Below, in pieces: positions 9,160 to 20,100 of a stretch of DNA of 64,000 nt (its first letter is position 1; each line of letters opens with the position of its first letter). This DNA comes from Massilia agri (lineage in GTDB: Bacteria; Pseudomonadota; Gammaproteobacteria; Burkholderiales; Burkholderiaceae_D), in assembly GCF_024753255.1 (NCBI RefSeq), contig NZ_JANUHA010000002.1:1-64000 (forward strand), read 5' to 3'. The translations under genes were made by a program, and so were the position numbers. The notes below the pieces were generated by a model, which saw nothing but the letters and a program-made list of their open reading frames with translations, was not told the origin of the DNA and made no database searches.

Positions 9160-11256
9160 TCAGGCCCGCTGCGGCAGTTTTTCTTTCAGGTCGTCGAACT
9201 CGCGCTCGAAGTCGAGCGTCTTGCGCTGGGTGCTCATGGCCATCAGCGCATGCGCGCCTTCGCTGCCGTCGCGCACCCAGACCCACATGCGTCGTTCACG
9301 AATATAAAACATCGCGAACACGCCCGCCACCAGCAGCAGGCAGCCGAAATAGACGATGCCCTTGCCCGGGGAGCGGGTCAGCTGCAGCACCGAGGCCTTC
9401 ACCTCTTCGAATTCCTCCAGCTGCAGGTAGACCGGGGCGCCGTAGAACACGCTGTCCGACAGCGCATTGGTGGCCAGCTGCAGGTAGCGGCCATTCGCCT
9501 CGGTCGGCTCGACCGGTTGCAAGCCGGCGCGCTCGTTGGCGGCCTGCCACAGCTCCCACAGGGCGCCGTTGAGCATCTTCATGAAGATGTTCGCCGCCTT
9601 TTCCTGCTCGGCTGCGGGGATCTTCTCCAGGAACTGCGAGACGCCGACGAAGCCGCCCCGCCCTTCCCCCGCACCGGCGAAGATGGCCAGGGTGCGCGCC
9701 GCGGACTCCTCCAGCTGGCGCGCCAGGCCGTCCTGGCCGCGCTGCTCGGGCGCGAGGGCGCGCGAGGCATAGCGGCGCGCGGCCTCCTCGCGCAGGGCCG
9801 GGTCGCTGAGCGCCGCGCGCAGGCGCATCCAGGTGCGCACGCTGTACTCGGCGTCGGCGGGAATGCGCAGGAAGCTGAAGTTCTCGGCCGGGCTGGAACG
9901 CACGCCGGCCAGGTACACCTGGGCGCCCTCCAAGGTTACCGGCTGCATGTAGTTCAGGAATTCGCGTGCCTGGCCGGTCTTGTCGCGCAGCTTGTACTGC
10001 ACGCTCGGGCCGACGTTTTTCAAGTCCTTGTTGTCCGCGTTCTTCGCCGCCGAGCCGGAGGCCTTGCCGAGGGTGGCGGCCAGCTGCTCGTTGAAGGAGG
10101 TGTTCTTCGCCACCGCACGGGCATCCTGGTTGGCCGCCATGTTCTCGACGTTGAAGGGACGGAAGCCCGACCATTCCACGCTATAGGTCTCGCCGCCCTG
10201 CTTCAGCTCGGTGGACGCGCCCACGGTGCCGGCGATCTCGAACGGTTCCGCCTTGGGACCGGCCATCGGGAAGCCGGTGAGTTTGAGCTTGCTGCCGCCG
10301 TCTTCGAAGCTCGACTGGTAGACCGCGACGCCCTTGTAGATCAGGGGGTGGTTGACCTTGATGGTGGCCGGGAAGGTCTTGCCGGTTTCCGGGTCGTGCA
10401 CGACGACGTCGCTGGCGAAGAGCTTCGGCATCCCGGTGGAGTAGAAATCGATGTGGAACTTCTTCAGCTGGATCGAGAACGGCAGTTCCTGCACCAGCAC
10501 GCCCGAGGGCTGGGGCAGCAGCGCGGTATTGCTGGTCTGGCCTTCGGCGATCAGGGTATTGCCGCGGAAGGTGGGGTTCGAGACGCTCAGGCGGTGCTGG
10601 GCGGGAATCTCGGCGATCACGCCGCTGCCCCCAAAAGGCGTCTTGCCGAGGAACCACTGCTGGAACTTGACCGGCAATTCCGAATCGAGCATGCCGCCCA
10701 GCAGGATCACGATGATGGCCGAGTGGGCGAAGATGTAGCCGAACTTGTTGCCGGCGCCCTTCTTTGCCGCCACCAGGGTGCCGCTTTCCTTCTCGACCAG
10801 CTTGACCGCGTAACCGGCATGGCGCAGGCGCGCGGCGGTCTGCCGGGCGAGGCCGGCGCGGTCCAGCGGCGCCGTCCATTCAAGCTTGTGGTGGAAGTTG
10901 CGCAAGGACTCTTCGCGCACGTTCTCGCGCCAGCTGCGCATGTCCTTCACCATCTTCGGCGCATTGCGCACCACGCACAGGGCGGTGGAGACGATCAGCG
11001 TGACGAGGATGGCCAGGAACCAGGGACTGGTGTAGACGTTGTACAGGCCGAGCCTGGCGAACACCTCGAACCAGAAGGGTCCGAACTGGTTCACGTAGTT
11101 CGGCATCGGCTCGGCCTGCTTGAGCACGGTGCCGATCACCGAGGCGATCGCCACGATGGTGAGCAGGCTGATGGCGAAACGCATCGAGGACACCAGCTCG
11201 ACCGCTTCGGCGAACCCGCGGCGGCGGGTGTTCAGTTCAATTCCGGTGGTACGCAT
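9160..11256 (-). CDS. resB: Cytochrome c biogenesis protein ResB (Ccs1 family)
   Basis: ResB is the second half of the system II cytochrome c synthetase. The 698-residue protein has N-terminal helices (SSMRFAISLLTIVAIASVIGT, then PWFLAILVTLIVSTALCVV), a third around residue 180, a large periplasmic domain, and a final helix near residue 640 (IVYFGCLLLVAGVFAMFYIRE). The length is at the upper end of the family, as in other betaproteobacteria. It is followed by ccsA and preceded by cytochrome c4, a probable substrate. Confidence 0.95.
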   Translation of the reverse strand: MRTTGIELNTRRRGFAEAVELVSSMRFAISLLTIVAIASVIGTVLKQAEPMPNYVNQFGPFWFEVFARLGLYNVYTSPWFLAILVTLIVSTALCVVRNAPKMVKDMRSWRENVREESLRNFHHKLEWTAPLDRAGLARQTAARLRHAGYAVKLVEKESGTLVAAKKGAGNKFGYIFAHSAIIVILLGGMLDSELPVKFQQWFLGKTPFGGSGVIAEIPAQHRLSVSNPTFRGNTLIAEGQTSNTALLPQPSGVLVQELPFSIQLKKFHIDFYSTGMPKLFASDVVVHDPETGKTFPATIKVNHPLIYKGVAVYQSSFEDGGSKLKLTGFPMAGPKAEPFEIAGTVGASTELKQGGETYSVEWSGFRPFNVENMAANQDARAVAKNTSFNEQLAATLGKASGSAAKNADNKDLKNVGPSVQYKLRDKTGQAREFLNYMQPVTLEGAQVYLAGVRSSPAENFSFLRIPADAEYSVRTWMRLRAALSDPALREEAARRYASRALAPEQRGQDGLARQLEESAARTLAIFAGAGEGRGGFVGVSQFLEKIPAAEQEKAANIFMKMLNGALWELWQAANERAGLQPVEPTEANGRYLQLATNALSDSVFYGAPVYLQLEEFEEVKASVLQLTRSPGKGIVYFGCLLLVAGVFAMFYIRERRMWVWVRDGSEGAHALMAMSTQRKTLDFEREFDDLKEKLPQRA

Positions 11257-11308
11257 GTTCTATCTTCTGCCGCGCCGGTGAAACCGGCAAACCTGCCGAG
11301 CATACAGC

Positions 11309-11342
11309 AAAAAGGGCAGCCAGCTCGACGCCGCCGCCCTTT
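11309..11342 (-). terminator. Intrinsic terminator after cytochrome c4
   Basis: AAAGGGC and GCCCTTT arms enclose an 18-base loop that can pair further, and on the minus strand the stem is followed by a T-run. It lies just after the cytochrome c4 stop and before resB, so it should reduce read-through into resB. Confidence 0.5.
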
Positions 11343-11363
11343 CTTTTACGTATCTGACGCGCC

Positions 11364-12026
11364 TTACTTCAGGCCCGCGATATAGTCCGACACCGCCTTC
11401 ATCTCTTCGGGCGACATGCGCTGCGCGAGCGTGGTCATCTGGATGCTGTTCTTGCGGGTGCCGGTCTTGAAGGCTTCCAGCTGGGCGTAGGTGTAGTCCT
11501 GGTGCTGGCCCGACAGGCGCGGATACTGGGCCGGGATACCGCCGGCGGTGGCGCCGTGGCAGCTGGCGCAGGCGGCGACGCCCTTCTCGGCGATGCCGCC
11601 GCGGTAGATCTTGCGGCCGAGTTCCACGGTGTCCTTGTTCTTGGCGGCGCCCGGTTTCTGCTTCTGGGTGGCGAGATAGGCGGCGATATGGCGCTTCTCG
11701 TCCTCGGTCAGCATCTTGGCGTAGGTCGTCATGACCGGCTGCTGGCGGTTCGGGGTGGTGAAGTCGACCAGCTGCTTGTGGGTGTAGGCTTCGATCTGGC
11801 CGGCCAGTTTCGGGTTGGCGACGATGGTCGAATTGCCGGCGGCGCCGTGGCAGGACATGCAGGCTGGCAGGCCACGCGCGGCGTCGCCCGAATCGTAGAG
11901 GGTTCCGCCCTTGGCCGGGTCGGCTTTCGCGGCGACGCGTTGTGCTTCGGCCGCGGAAACACTACCGCATACAGCCAGGGTTGCAACCAACAAGGACTTC
12001 AAAAGCGGAAACGTCAGACGATTCAT
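11364..12026 (-). CDS. Dihaem cytochrome c4
   Basis: This is a periplasmic electron carrier to terminal oxidases. The 220-residue protein has a signal peptide (about residues 1-26) and two class I cytochrome c domains with haem motifs CMSCH (56-60) and CASCH (153-157). Methionine ligands are present in the MTTYAKML and QMTTLAQRM segments. The internal duplication and length are typical of cytochrome c4. It is divergent from engB and is followed by the resB-ccsA maturation genes. Confidence 0.93.
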   Translation of the reverse strand: MNRLTFPLLKSLLVATLAVCGSVSAAEAQRVAAKADPAKGGTLYDSGDAARGLPACMSCHGAAGNSTIVANPKLAGQIEAYTHKQLVDFTTPNRQQPVMTTYAKMLTEDEKRHIAAYLATQKQKPGAAKNKDTVELGRKIYRGGIAEKGVAACASCHGATAGGIPAQYPRLSGQHQDYTYAQLEAFKTGTRKNSIQMTTLAQRMSPEEMKAVSDYIAGLK

Positions 12027-12199
12027 TCAAGCACCCTGAAAAAGTCAAAAACAGATTTTGGAATTTACAGTGAAACTTAGTGCAGCGGCCTTACTGGCGC
12101 TCCCCCTGGGGAGCAGCGATGAACCCCTTATTGTACAATAGCTTTGTTTCCGCATCGCCATTTCGTTGTCATTTAAACCTTTCCCCACGTTCAAAAAGC

Positions 12200-12901
12200 A
12201 TGTCCCAACTCTGGCAGGCCCGGTTTTTCACGACCGTTAATCAGTTGCGCGATCTTCCCGGCACCACCGTGCCCGAAATCGCCTTCGCCGGGCGCTCGAA
12301 CGCTGGCAAGTCCACGGCGATCAATATTCTCACCAACCAGAAGGGCCTGGCCTTCGCGTCCAAGACGCCTGGCCGCACCCAGCACATCAATTATTTCTCG
12401 ATCGGCGGCGCCCACGTGGCCCAGCACCGCAAGGACCCGACCATCGTCGAGGAAATCCGCGCCCTGCTGGTCGACCTGCCCGGCTACGGCTATGCCGAAG
12501 TCTCCGGCACGGCCAAGCTGCACTGGCAAAAGCTGCTGGGCGACTACGTCCAGCGCCGCGAGCAGCTGGCCGCCCTGGTCCTGATCATGGACTCGCGCCG
12601 CCCCTTCACCGACCTCGACGTGCAGATGCTCGAATGGTTCGCCCCGACCGGCAAGCCGATCCACTGCATTCTCACCAAGGCCGACAAGCTCAACCAGAAC
12701 GAAAAGACCAACGCCCTGCGCCAGGCGCAGAAGATCCTCGACAGCTATGTCGATGAAGACGGCGAAGGCTTCCCGTTCACGGTGCAGCTGTTCTCGGCGC
12801 TCAAGCGCATCGGCATCGAGGAAGCGGACGCCAAGATCATCGAACTGCTGGGGCTGGACCGCGACGACGAGGCCGCGGCGGAACCAGACGACGCGCAATA
12901 A
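12200..12901 (+). CDS. engB: Ribosome biogenesis GTPase EngB (YihA/YsxC)
   Basis: EngB is an essential GTPase needed for late assembly of the 50S subunit. The 233-residue protein has the P-loop GRSNAGKST (31-39), the G3 motif DLPGYGYA, the G4 motif TKADKL, and a C-terminal SALKRIG segment. The start MSQLWQ is chosen because the sequence upstream (from 12080) does not look like protein of this family. The tail is acidic ([13 protein letters not shown]). It lies 18 bases before hemB and is probably cotranscribed with it. Confidence 0.95.
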   Translation: MSQLWQARFFTTVNQLRDLPGTTVPEIAFAGRSNAGKSTAINILTNQKGLAFASKTPGRTQHINYFSIGGAHVAQHRKDPTIVEEIRALLVDLPGYGYAEVSGTAKLHWQKLLGDYVQRREQLAALVLIMDSRRPFTDLDVQMLEWFAPTGKPIHCILTKADKLNQNEKTNALRQAQKILDSYVDEDGEGFPFTVQLFSALKRIGIEEADAKIIELLGLDRDDEAAAEPDDAQ

Positions 12902-13933
<1,032 letters not shown>

Positions 13934-13950
13934 ACCGTTCCGCTCCCATG

Positions 13951-13978
13951 AAAACCGCGCGCTGCGCGGTTTTTTTTT
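13951..13978 (+). terminator. Intrinsic terminator of engB-hemB
   Basis: ACCGCGC and GCGCGGT arms form a tight hairpin with A-run and T-run flanks, 17 bases after the hemB stop. The eight-T tract on the plus strand makes it a strong plus-strand terminator. Confidence 0.9.
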
Positions 13979-13985
13979 GGAAAGC

Positions 13986-14012
13986 TGTCACAGGATGCGG
14001 GGCTGGCTCGTC
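13986..14012 (+). promoter_or_regulatory. Probable ECF41-dependent promoter
   Basis: TGTCACA at 13986-13992 and CGTC at 14009-14012 are separated by 16 bases. This is the form I recall for promoters recognised by ECF41 sigma factors. The site lies 38 bases before the decarboxylase-like gene that is translationally coupled to the ECF41 gene, so it would be an autoregulatory promoter. Confidence 0.75.
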
Positions 14013-14049
14013 TAAGAGGCATTCACCCACCTCGACAAAGGAAAACACC

Positions 14050-14514
14050 ATGTCCAGATCGCGCTTGCCCTACCACTCCCTCTCCCCCGCCGTCTCCCAG
14101 GCAATGGCGGCGGCCGGCCCCATCCTCGACGAGTCGCCCCTCGGCAAGCAGCTGGTGCACCTGATCTACCTGCGCGTCTCGCAGATCAACGGCTGCGCCT
14201 TCTGCGTGGACAAGCACGCACGCGACCTCATCAAGGGAGGCGAAGACTTCCAGCGCATTAACAGCCTCGTCACCTGGCGCGAAACGGACTTCTACAGCGC
14301 CCGCGAGCGCGCCGCCCTGGCCTGGGCGGAAGCGGCGACCCGCCTCGACGGCGGCGAGGTCCCCGACGCCGTCTTCCTGGGCCTGAAGGAAGTGTTCTCC
14401 GATCGGGAGATCGCCGACATCGGCTTCGCGACGGCCCTGATGAACGCCTGGAACCGGATGGCGATCGGATTCCACCAGCCGGTGGCCCGGGCCGCCTTCC
14501 CTTCCGCCCAATGA
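14050..14514 (+). CDS. Carboxymuconolactone decarboxylase/AhpD-like protein, ECF41 partner
   Basis: This 154-residue protein belongs to the CMD/AhpD family, whose members include peroxidase-like redox proteins. Cys49 and Cys52 with His56 (NGCAFCVDKHARDL) make the usual CXXCXXXH redox site. The start at 14050 follows a short leader and fits the family N-terminus. It overlaps the sigma factor gene by 4 bases and is expected to be the main target of that sigma factor. The true substrate is unknown. Confidence 0.9.
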   Translation: MSRSRLPYHSLSPAVSQAMAAAGPILDESPLGKQLVHLIYLRVSQINGCAFCVDKHARDLIKGGEDFQRINSLVTWRETDFYSARERAALAWAEAATRLDGGEVPDAVFLGLKEVFSDREIADIGFATALMNAWNRMAIGFHQPVARAAFPSAQ

Positions 14515-15416
14515 GTGAAATAGAGGCTTTCTCGGCCCTGCGCCCGCGCCTGTTCTCGATCGCCTACCGCATGCTGGGCGTGCGCGCCGATGCCGAGGAC
14601 GTGGTGCAGGATGCCTGGCTGCGCTGGAGCGATCCGGCCCGTCCTGCCGTGCAATCGGGCGAAGCCTGGCTGGTGTCGGTGGTGACGCGCCTGTCGATCG
14701 ACCGCTTGCGCGCGGCCAAGCTCCAGCGCGCCCACTACGTCGGCGAGTGGCTGCCCGAGCCGCTGGTCGGCGTGGACGAGCATACGCCCGAGGATGCCGC
14801 CATCCTCGCCAGCGAATTGTCGGTGGCCCTGATGTGGGTGCTGGAACGGCTCGCGCCGGAAGAGCGCGCCGCCTTCCTGCTGCGCCAGGCCTTCGAGCAG
14901 GACTACGGCGAACTGGCGGCCGTGCTGGGCAAGAGCGAAGCGGCATGCCGCCAGCTGGTGCACCGCGCCGGCGAGCGGATCCGGCAGGATGCGCCGCGCT
15001 TCCAGGTCCGGCGGGATGCGCACCGCAGCCTGCTGGAACGCTTCCGGCTGGCCGCGAGCCGCGGCGACATGGCGGCGCTCAGGGAGCTGCTGGCCGAGGA
15101 CGTCGCCATCGTGGCCGACGGCGGCGGCAAGGTGGCGTCCTTCATGAAGGTCTTGCGCGGTGGCCATCGCATCGCCAACCTGTACAAGGCGGTATTCCTG
15201 CGCAATGGACCGAAGCTGGCCTACCGCATGGCCCTGGTCAATGGCGAGCCGGGACTGCTGCGCTATATCGACGGCCAGCTGGAGTCGGTCCAGGCGTTCG
15301 TGAGCGACGGGGAGCGCATCACCGCCATCTACGCGATGCGCAACCCCGACAAGCTCGCCACCGCCCTTCAGTACGCCTCGACGCTGACGCCCAGCAGCTC
15401 CACCGCCTCGCCGTGA
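14511..15416 (+). CDS. ECF41-type RNA polymerase sigma factor with SnoaL-like C-terminal domain
   Basis: The 301-residue protein has sigma region 2 (RLFSIAYRMLGVRADAEDVVQDAWLRW), region 4 (ERAAFLLRQAFEQDYGELAAVLGKSEAACRQLVHR) and a C-terminal SnoaL-like domain. The three ECF41 signatures are present: WLPEPL (80-85), DGGGKV (203-208) and NPDKL (278-282). The C-terminal domain takes the place of a separate anti-sigma factor and tunes activity. The gene is coupled to the CMD-like gene by an ATGA overlap, the classic ECF41 arrangement. About 20 residues follow NPDKL, more than I expect. Confidence 0.93.
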   Translation: MSEIEAFSALRPRLFSIAYRMLGVRADAEDVVQDAWLRWSDPARPAVQSGEAWLVSVVTRLSIDRLRAAKLQRAHYVGEWLPEPLVGVDEHTPEDAAILASELSVALMWVLERLAPEERAAFLLRQAFEQDYGELAAVLGKSEAACRQLVHRAGERIRQDAPRFQVRRDAHRSLLERFRLAASRGDMAALRELLAEDVAIVADGGGKVASFMKVLRGGHRIANLYKAVFLRNGPKLAYRMALVNGEPGLLRYIDGQLESVQAFVSDGERITAIYAMRNPDKLATALQYASTLTPSSSTASP

Positions 15417-15547
15417 TTTACCTGCCGCGCATCATCCAGGCCGTTCAGCACCGCCACATTGGCTTCGCACTAGCATGAGTTTTGACGATGAAGCTGAAAC
15501 CTGTTCATTTTGGACTTGTCATACTAGGGCTGATTCACCTCGGTCAA

Positions 15548-15577
15548 TCGCGTGGCACGAGCACTATTGCCACGCGA
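15548..15577. repeat. Perfect inverted repeat, 10-bp arms
   Basis: TCGCGTGGCA and TGCCACGCGA flank a 10-base loop. There is no T-run, so it is not an intrinsic terminator. It could be an RNA hairpin, a protein-binding site or a remnant of a mobile element end. Confidence 0.6.
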
Positions 15578-15896
15578 CGTTCGACGCGAGGCACATCGCG
15601 GTGAGTTCCACCGTGACTGCCTGTGGAGGGGAAAGCGCTGACTTGGCGCGCGAGCGGCAAGTGAAACTAGCCCCAGCGAAGCAGGAATCCAACTGTATGG
15701 CGAGCTTAAGCAACACTAGCAAGCTTTGCATAAGTTTGGAGGAACGGTCGTGCACGATGTCGAAAGGGAAGGTCTTGCTCGGAGCCCGGTAGCCTAAAGG
15801 GTGGCGTGGCTTCGGGGAACACTTCGCGGACCAATCGATCATGACGTGCTCTCGAAAGTGAAGTGCAGCACCAGGAGCTGCTTCCTGGCATAGGAA

Positions 15897-15922
15897 CCTG
15901 CCCGAGTAGCAGCTCGGGCAGG
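15897..15922. terminator. Terminator-like hairpin
   Basis: CCTGCCCGAG and CTCGGGCAGG form a perfect 10-bp stem with a 6-base loop. The plus-strand tail (CTTTCAATTTAA) is only partly U-rich, so terminator function is uncertain. Confidence 0.4.
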
Positions 15923-16040
15923 CTTTCAATTTAATGATCCGATTCACAGGCTGTACAGCCGAGCACGACAAGCTCGCCAACGCCGGCTTGTTCGCGAAAT
16001 CAAATGCAAAAAACGCGCGGCCGCGATGGCGCGCGCGGGA

Positions 16041-17015
16041 TCAGCGCCACTGCGGCGGCGGCTTATACTCCGGGAACATTTCCTTGAACAGGAAGGTCAT
16101 CAGCTCGTCCGTATCCTGCGGCCTTGCGCTGAGCTTGACGATGCGCCCCAGGCGGTGCGAATCCCATTCGAAGTCGCCGGTCTTCTCGCGGCGGATCAGC
16201 TCGATCATCTTCTTGACCACGGCAATCTCGACGTCCGGCTCGCTGCCCTGCTCCACCGTCACCTGGGTCAGCCAGCGGCGCTTGAAGTTCGGGTTCCACC
16301 CGCGGAACTTCAGGTCCATGCTGTGGAAGGTCTTGTTCGAGATCGAGAACACGCCGCCGGTCTCGTTGCGGTCTTCGCGGCCGCGGCCGTTGATCGACGC
16401 GATATTGTTCATGGCGTTGCGCATGCCCCTGGTCGCTTCGCTTTCCGGCGTCGTGTCTTCGCTGCCGGTGGCGGCCCCGCGCTGGCGCTTGCGGGCGGCG
16501 ATGAAGTCGGCCATGTCGACCGGCTGCTGCTCGTCGAATTTCTTCTGCGGCTCAGGCTTGGTCGGTTCGACCGGCTTTTCTTCCGGCAAGGTGATCGTAT
16601 CCGGCAGGCGCGCGATCTCGATCCGCTCCTGCTGCGGACGCGGCGTGGGTTTGGTTTTCGTCGTCGGCGTGGGCGCCTGCGCACGCGGCGGGGGCTTGGG
16701 CGGCTGCTGCATGGGCGCGATATAGACCACCTCGCCCTCGCTGCCCGAGGCCGGTTTCGCCTGCTTGGCGTCCTTGTCGGGCTGGATGAACCAGATCAGC
16801 ACCAGCAGGGCGTGCAGCAGGATCGTGGCCACCAGCGCCGGCCGGTTCGGCCCCTGGCGCCCATAGGTCGGCGCGACGCGTCCCGGCAGCGGCTGGCCGC
16901 AGTGGGCGCAGACGTCGCTATGCTCCTCGTAGCTGTGGGAATGGTCACGCAAGGTCAAACGGTTCCTGGATAGTGGCAACTGGTTACCGGGCAGCTTGTT
17001 ACCGGAAGGCTGCAC
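16041..17015 (-). CDS. TonB-like membrane protein with N-terminal zinc-ribbon half
   Basis: I do not recognise a named family. The 324-residue protein has a short cytoplasmic N-terminus with a CAHCG knuckle (Cys36, Cys39), one membrane helix (about 59-78), a long Pro/Lys/Glu-rich linker (about 80-170) and a basic C-terminal domain (about 210-324). The layout resembles TonB, with a single anchor, a periplasm-spanning linker and a terminal domain, but the TonB C-terminal motif is not evident. The start appears to be GTG at 17015. It lies downstream of the RND pump on the same strand. Confidence 0.7.
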   Translation of the reverse strand: MQPSGNKLPGNQLPLSRNRLTLRDHSHSYEEHSDVCAHCGQPLPGRVAPTYGRQGPNRPALVATILLHALLVLIWFIQPDKDAKQAKPASGSEGEVVYIAPMQQPPKPPPRAQAPTPTTKTKPTPRPQQERIEIARLPDTITLPEEKPVEPTKPEPQKKFDEQQPVDMADFIAARKRQRGAATGSEDTTPESEATRGMRNAMNNIASINGRGREDRNETGGVFSISNKTFHSMDLKFRGWNPNFKRRWLTQVTVEQGSEPDVEIAVVKKMIELIRREKTGDFEWDSHRLGRIVKLSARPQDTDELMTFLFKEMFPEYKPPPQWR

Positions 17016-17123
17016 GAGAGCCGCAGTCTAACCGTTTTGCGACAGAGGCGCAGCTTAGAGGAAGCTTAGCGGCGTTTCCGGAAGCTTGAAGGATGTTACA
17101 AGATGTTTCCGTCGAGCCATACA

Positions 17124-17147
17124 GGCAGGCGGGAGGACCCGCCTGCC
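17124..17147 (-). terminator. Hairpin after the RND pump gene
   Basis: GGCAGGCGGG and CCCGCCTGCC form a perfect 10-bp stem with a 4-base loop, 7 bases after the pump stop codon. There is no T-tract, so it may stabilise the 3' end or act with Rho rather than terminate alone. Confidence 0.5.
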
Positions 17148-17154
17148 CGCCCTG

Positions 17155-20100
17155 TCAGTGCGCTGCCGCTTCTTCCAGTTTCGTCAGTTGCTTGTCCGTC
17201 ATCGGACCGGTGCCGCTGTACTTGTCGAGGTAGAGATAGATCACCGGGGTGATGTAGAGCGTGATCACCTGCGAGAAGATCAGGCCGCCCACCACGGCAA
17301 GACCCAGGGGCTGGCGCAGCTCGGCGCCGGCGCCGATGCCCAGCGCGATCGGCAGCGCGCCCATCATCGCGGCCAGGGTCGTCATCAGGATCGGACGGAA
17401 GCGCAGGATGCAGGCCTCGCGGATCGCGTCGACCGGCTTCATCCCCTGGTTGCGCTGGGCGTCGAGGGCGAAGTCGATCATCATGATCGCGTTCTTCTTG
17501 ACGATACCGATCAGCATCAGGATACCGATCATCGCGATCAGGGTCAGGTCCATGTCGAAGATCCACAGCGTCAGCAGCGCCCCCACTGCCGCCGAAGGCA
17601 GGCCGGCCAGGATGGTGATGGGGTGGATATAGCTTTCATAGAGCACGCCCAACAGCACGTAGATCACGCCGAGCGCGGCGAGAATCAGGATCAGCTGGCT
17701 CGATTGGGTGTCCTTGAACACGGCGGCGTCGCCGCCGTAGTTCGTGATGATGGACGCCGGCAGCTTCATGTCGCGCCCCATCTGTTCGATCGCGGCGGTG
17801 GCGTCGCCCAGCGGGACGCCCGGCGCCAGGTTGAAGGACAGCGTGATCGCCTGGAGCTGGCCCTGGTGGTTCACCGCCAACGGTCCCACCGTGCGCCGCA
17901 CCTTGGCGAAGCTCGACAGCTTGACCAGCTCGCCGGTGCTGGCGCGTACCGACACGCGCGACAAGGCTTCGTCGTAGTAGCGGTCGGCCGGCGCCGCTTC
18001 GAGAATCACATAGTAGCTGGCCGCGGTCGAGTAGATGGTCGAGACCTGGCGCTCGCCGAAGGAGGCATACAGCACAGTGCGCACATCGGCCATCTCCACG
18101 CCCAGCAAGGCCGCCTTGTCGCGGTCGATGTCGATGGTCGCCTGCAAGGCCTTGTTCTGTGAATCGCTGGTGACGTCGCGGAAACGCTGGTCGGCCCGCA
18201 TGCGCTCGAGGAACTGCTCGGCCCAGCCGCCGATCTCGCCGCCGGACACGCTCTGCAGCGTGTACTGGTAGCGGCTCTTGGACTGGCGCCCGCCCAGCTG
18301 GAGGTTCTGCAGCGGCGCCATGAACACCTGCACGCCCGCGACCTTGCGGGTGGCCTTGCGCAGCTCGTCGACCACCTGCGACATCGGCGGACGCTGGCTG
18401 CGCGGCTTGAGCACCATGAACATGCGGCCGGTATTGCCGCCGCCGGTGAACGAGGTCACGTCCTGCACATAGGGGCTGGCGCGCATGATGTCGCGCACCT
18501 GGGCCTGCAGGCCGACCAGCGCCATCGACGAGGTGTCTTCCGAGGCCTCGACAGTGACGCGGATCTGGCCGATGTCTTCCTCAGGGAAAAAGCCTTTGGG
18601 CATACCCATATACAGGACGGCAGTCAGCGCGAAGGTGCCGACGGCCAGCATCAGCACCAGGAAACGGTGGCGCAGCGCCATGTCCAGGGTGCGGGCATAG
18701 CCGTCGCGCACATTGGTGAACATCGCCTCGAAGCGGCGGCCGACCCAGGACATGTCCTTCGGATCGACGTGGCCGCCATGCTTGATCAGGCGCGAGCACA
18801 GCATCGGCACCAGGGTCAGCGAGACCACGGCCGACACCAGCACCGCCAGGCCGACGATCACGGCGAATTCCCGGAACAGCAGGCCGATCACGCCCGGCAT
18901 GAAGAAAATCGGGATGAACACCGCCACCAGCGAGATCGAGATCGAGATGATGGTGAAACCCATCTCCTTCGAACCGACCAGCGCTGCCTTCATGGGTTTC
19001 TTTCCCATCTCCATGTGGCGCACGATATTTTCCAGCACCACGATGGCGTCATCGACCACAAGGCCCACCGCCAGTGTGATGCCAAGGAGCGAAATGTTGT
19101 CTAGGCTATAGCCAAAAGCATAGAGCAGCGACAGCGCACCCAGCAGCGAGATCGGGACCGTGACGGCGGGAATGAAAGTGGCAGTCCAGCGGTGCAGGAA
19201 CAGGAAGATCACCAGGATGACCAGCACCACGGTGCCGGCCAGGGTCAGGTTGACGTCGTGGATCGCCTCGCGGATGGACACCGAGCGGTCGCTGACGAGA
19301 TGGATCTTGATCGACTTCGGGAGCTGGTCTTCGAAGCGCGGCATGAGGGCGCGCACCGCATCGACCACCGCCACGGTGTTCGCGTCTGGCTGGCGCTGCA
19401 GCATCAGCACGATCGAGCGCTCGCCGTTCAGGCTGCCGTTGGCCTTGACCGACTGGTAGCTGTCCTCGACCTCGGCGACGTCGCGCAGGCGCACCGGCTG
19501 GCCATTGCGGGTGGCGACGATCAGGCCGGCGAAGTCGGCGGCGCGCATCAGCTGGCCGCTGCCCTGGATGGTCAGGGTCTGGGTAGGTCCGTCGAGCATG
19601 CCCAGCGGCGTGTTCGAATTGGCCGAACGCAGGGCCGCGGCCAGCTCGTCCATCGAGATATTGCGGGCATTCATCAGGTCATGCCTGGCGCGCACGCGGA
19701 CGGCGAAACGCTTGCCGCCATTCACCGTCACCTGGGCCACGCCCGGCAAGGTCGAAATGGCCGGCGAGACCAGGTTTTCCGCGTAATCGTTCAGCTCCGC
19801 CAGGTCCATGGACGGCGAGGTCATGTGCATGAACAGGACCGGGGCATCGGCCGGGTTGACCTTGCGATAGGACGGCAGCTCGGTCATTTCCTGGGGCAGG
19901 CGGCGCTGCGCCAGCAGCAGGGCTGCCTGCACGTCGATGGCCGCCTGGTTGACGTCGACCGAAGGGTCGAACTCCAGCGTGATATTGGTGTCGCCCTCGG
20001 TGCTGGTCGAGCTGATCATGCTGATCCCGGCGATCGTCGCGAACTGCTTTTCCAACGGCAAGGCAACCGACGAAGCCATGGTTTCCGGACTGGCGCCCGG

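Larger units (their letters stand above)
15417..16040. other. 624-bp gene-free stretch of lower GC
   Basis: I find no supportable gene here. Composition is visibly less GC-rich than both flanks and open frames are short and unfamiliar. It contains a perfect 10-bp inverted repeat with a 10-base loop at 15548-15577 and a 10-bp hairpin at 15897-15922. A minus-strand frame near 15850-15760 includes a segment (RHPLGYRAPSKTF) loosely like the C-terminal end of DDE transposases, which may mean a decayed insertion sequence. A minus-strand frame running from about 15473 to 15368 reads like a protein C-terminus without its gene. Confidence 0.5.

Noticed and set aside
9109..11385. A long plus-strand open frame of about 758 codons
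   Set aside because: It is antisense to resB and ccsA, which have clear family features; its composition is typical of a shadow frame.
15475..15792. A 105-codon open frame on the plus strand
   Set aside because: No similarity to any family I know, no ribosome site, irregular composition, and located in a scar-like region.
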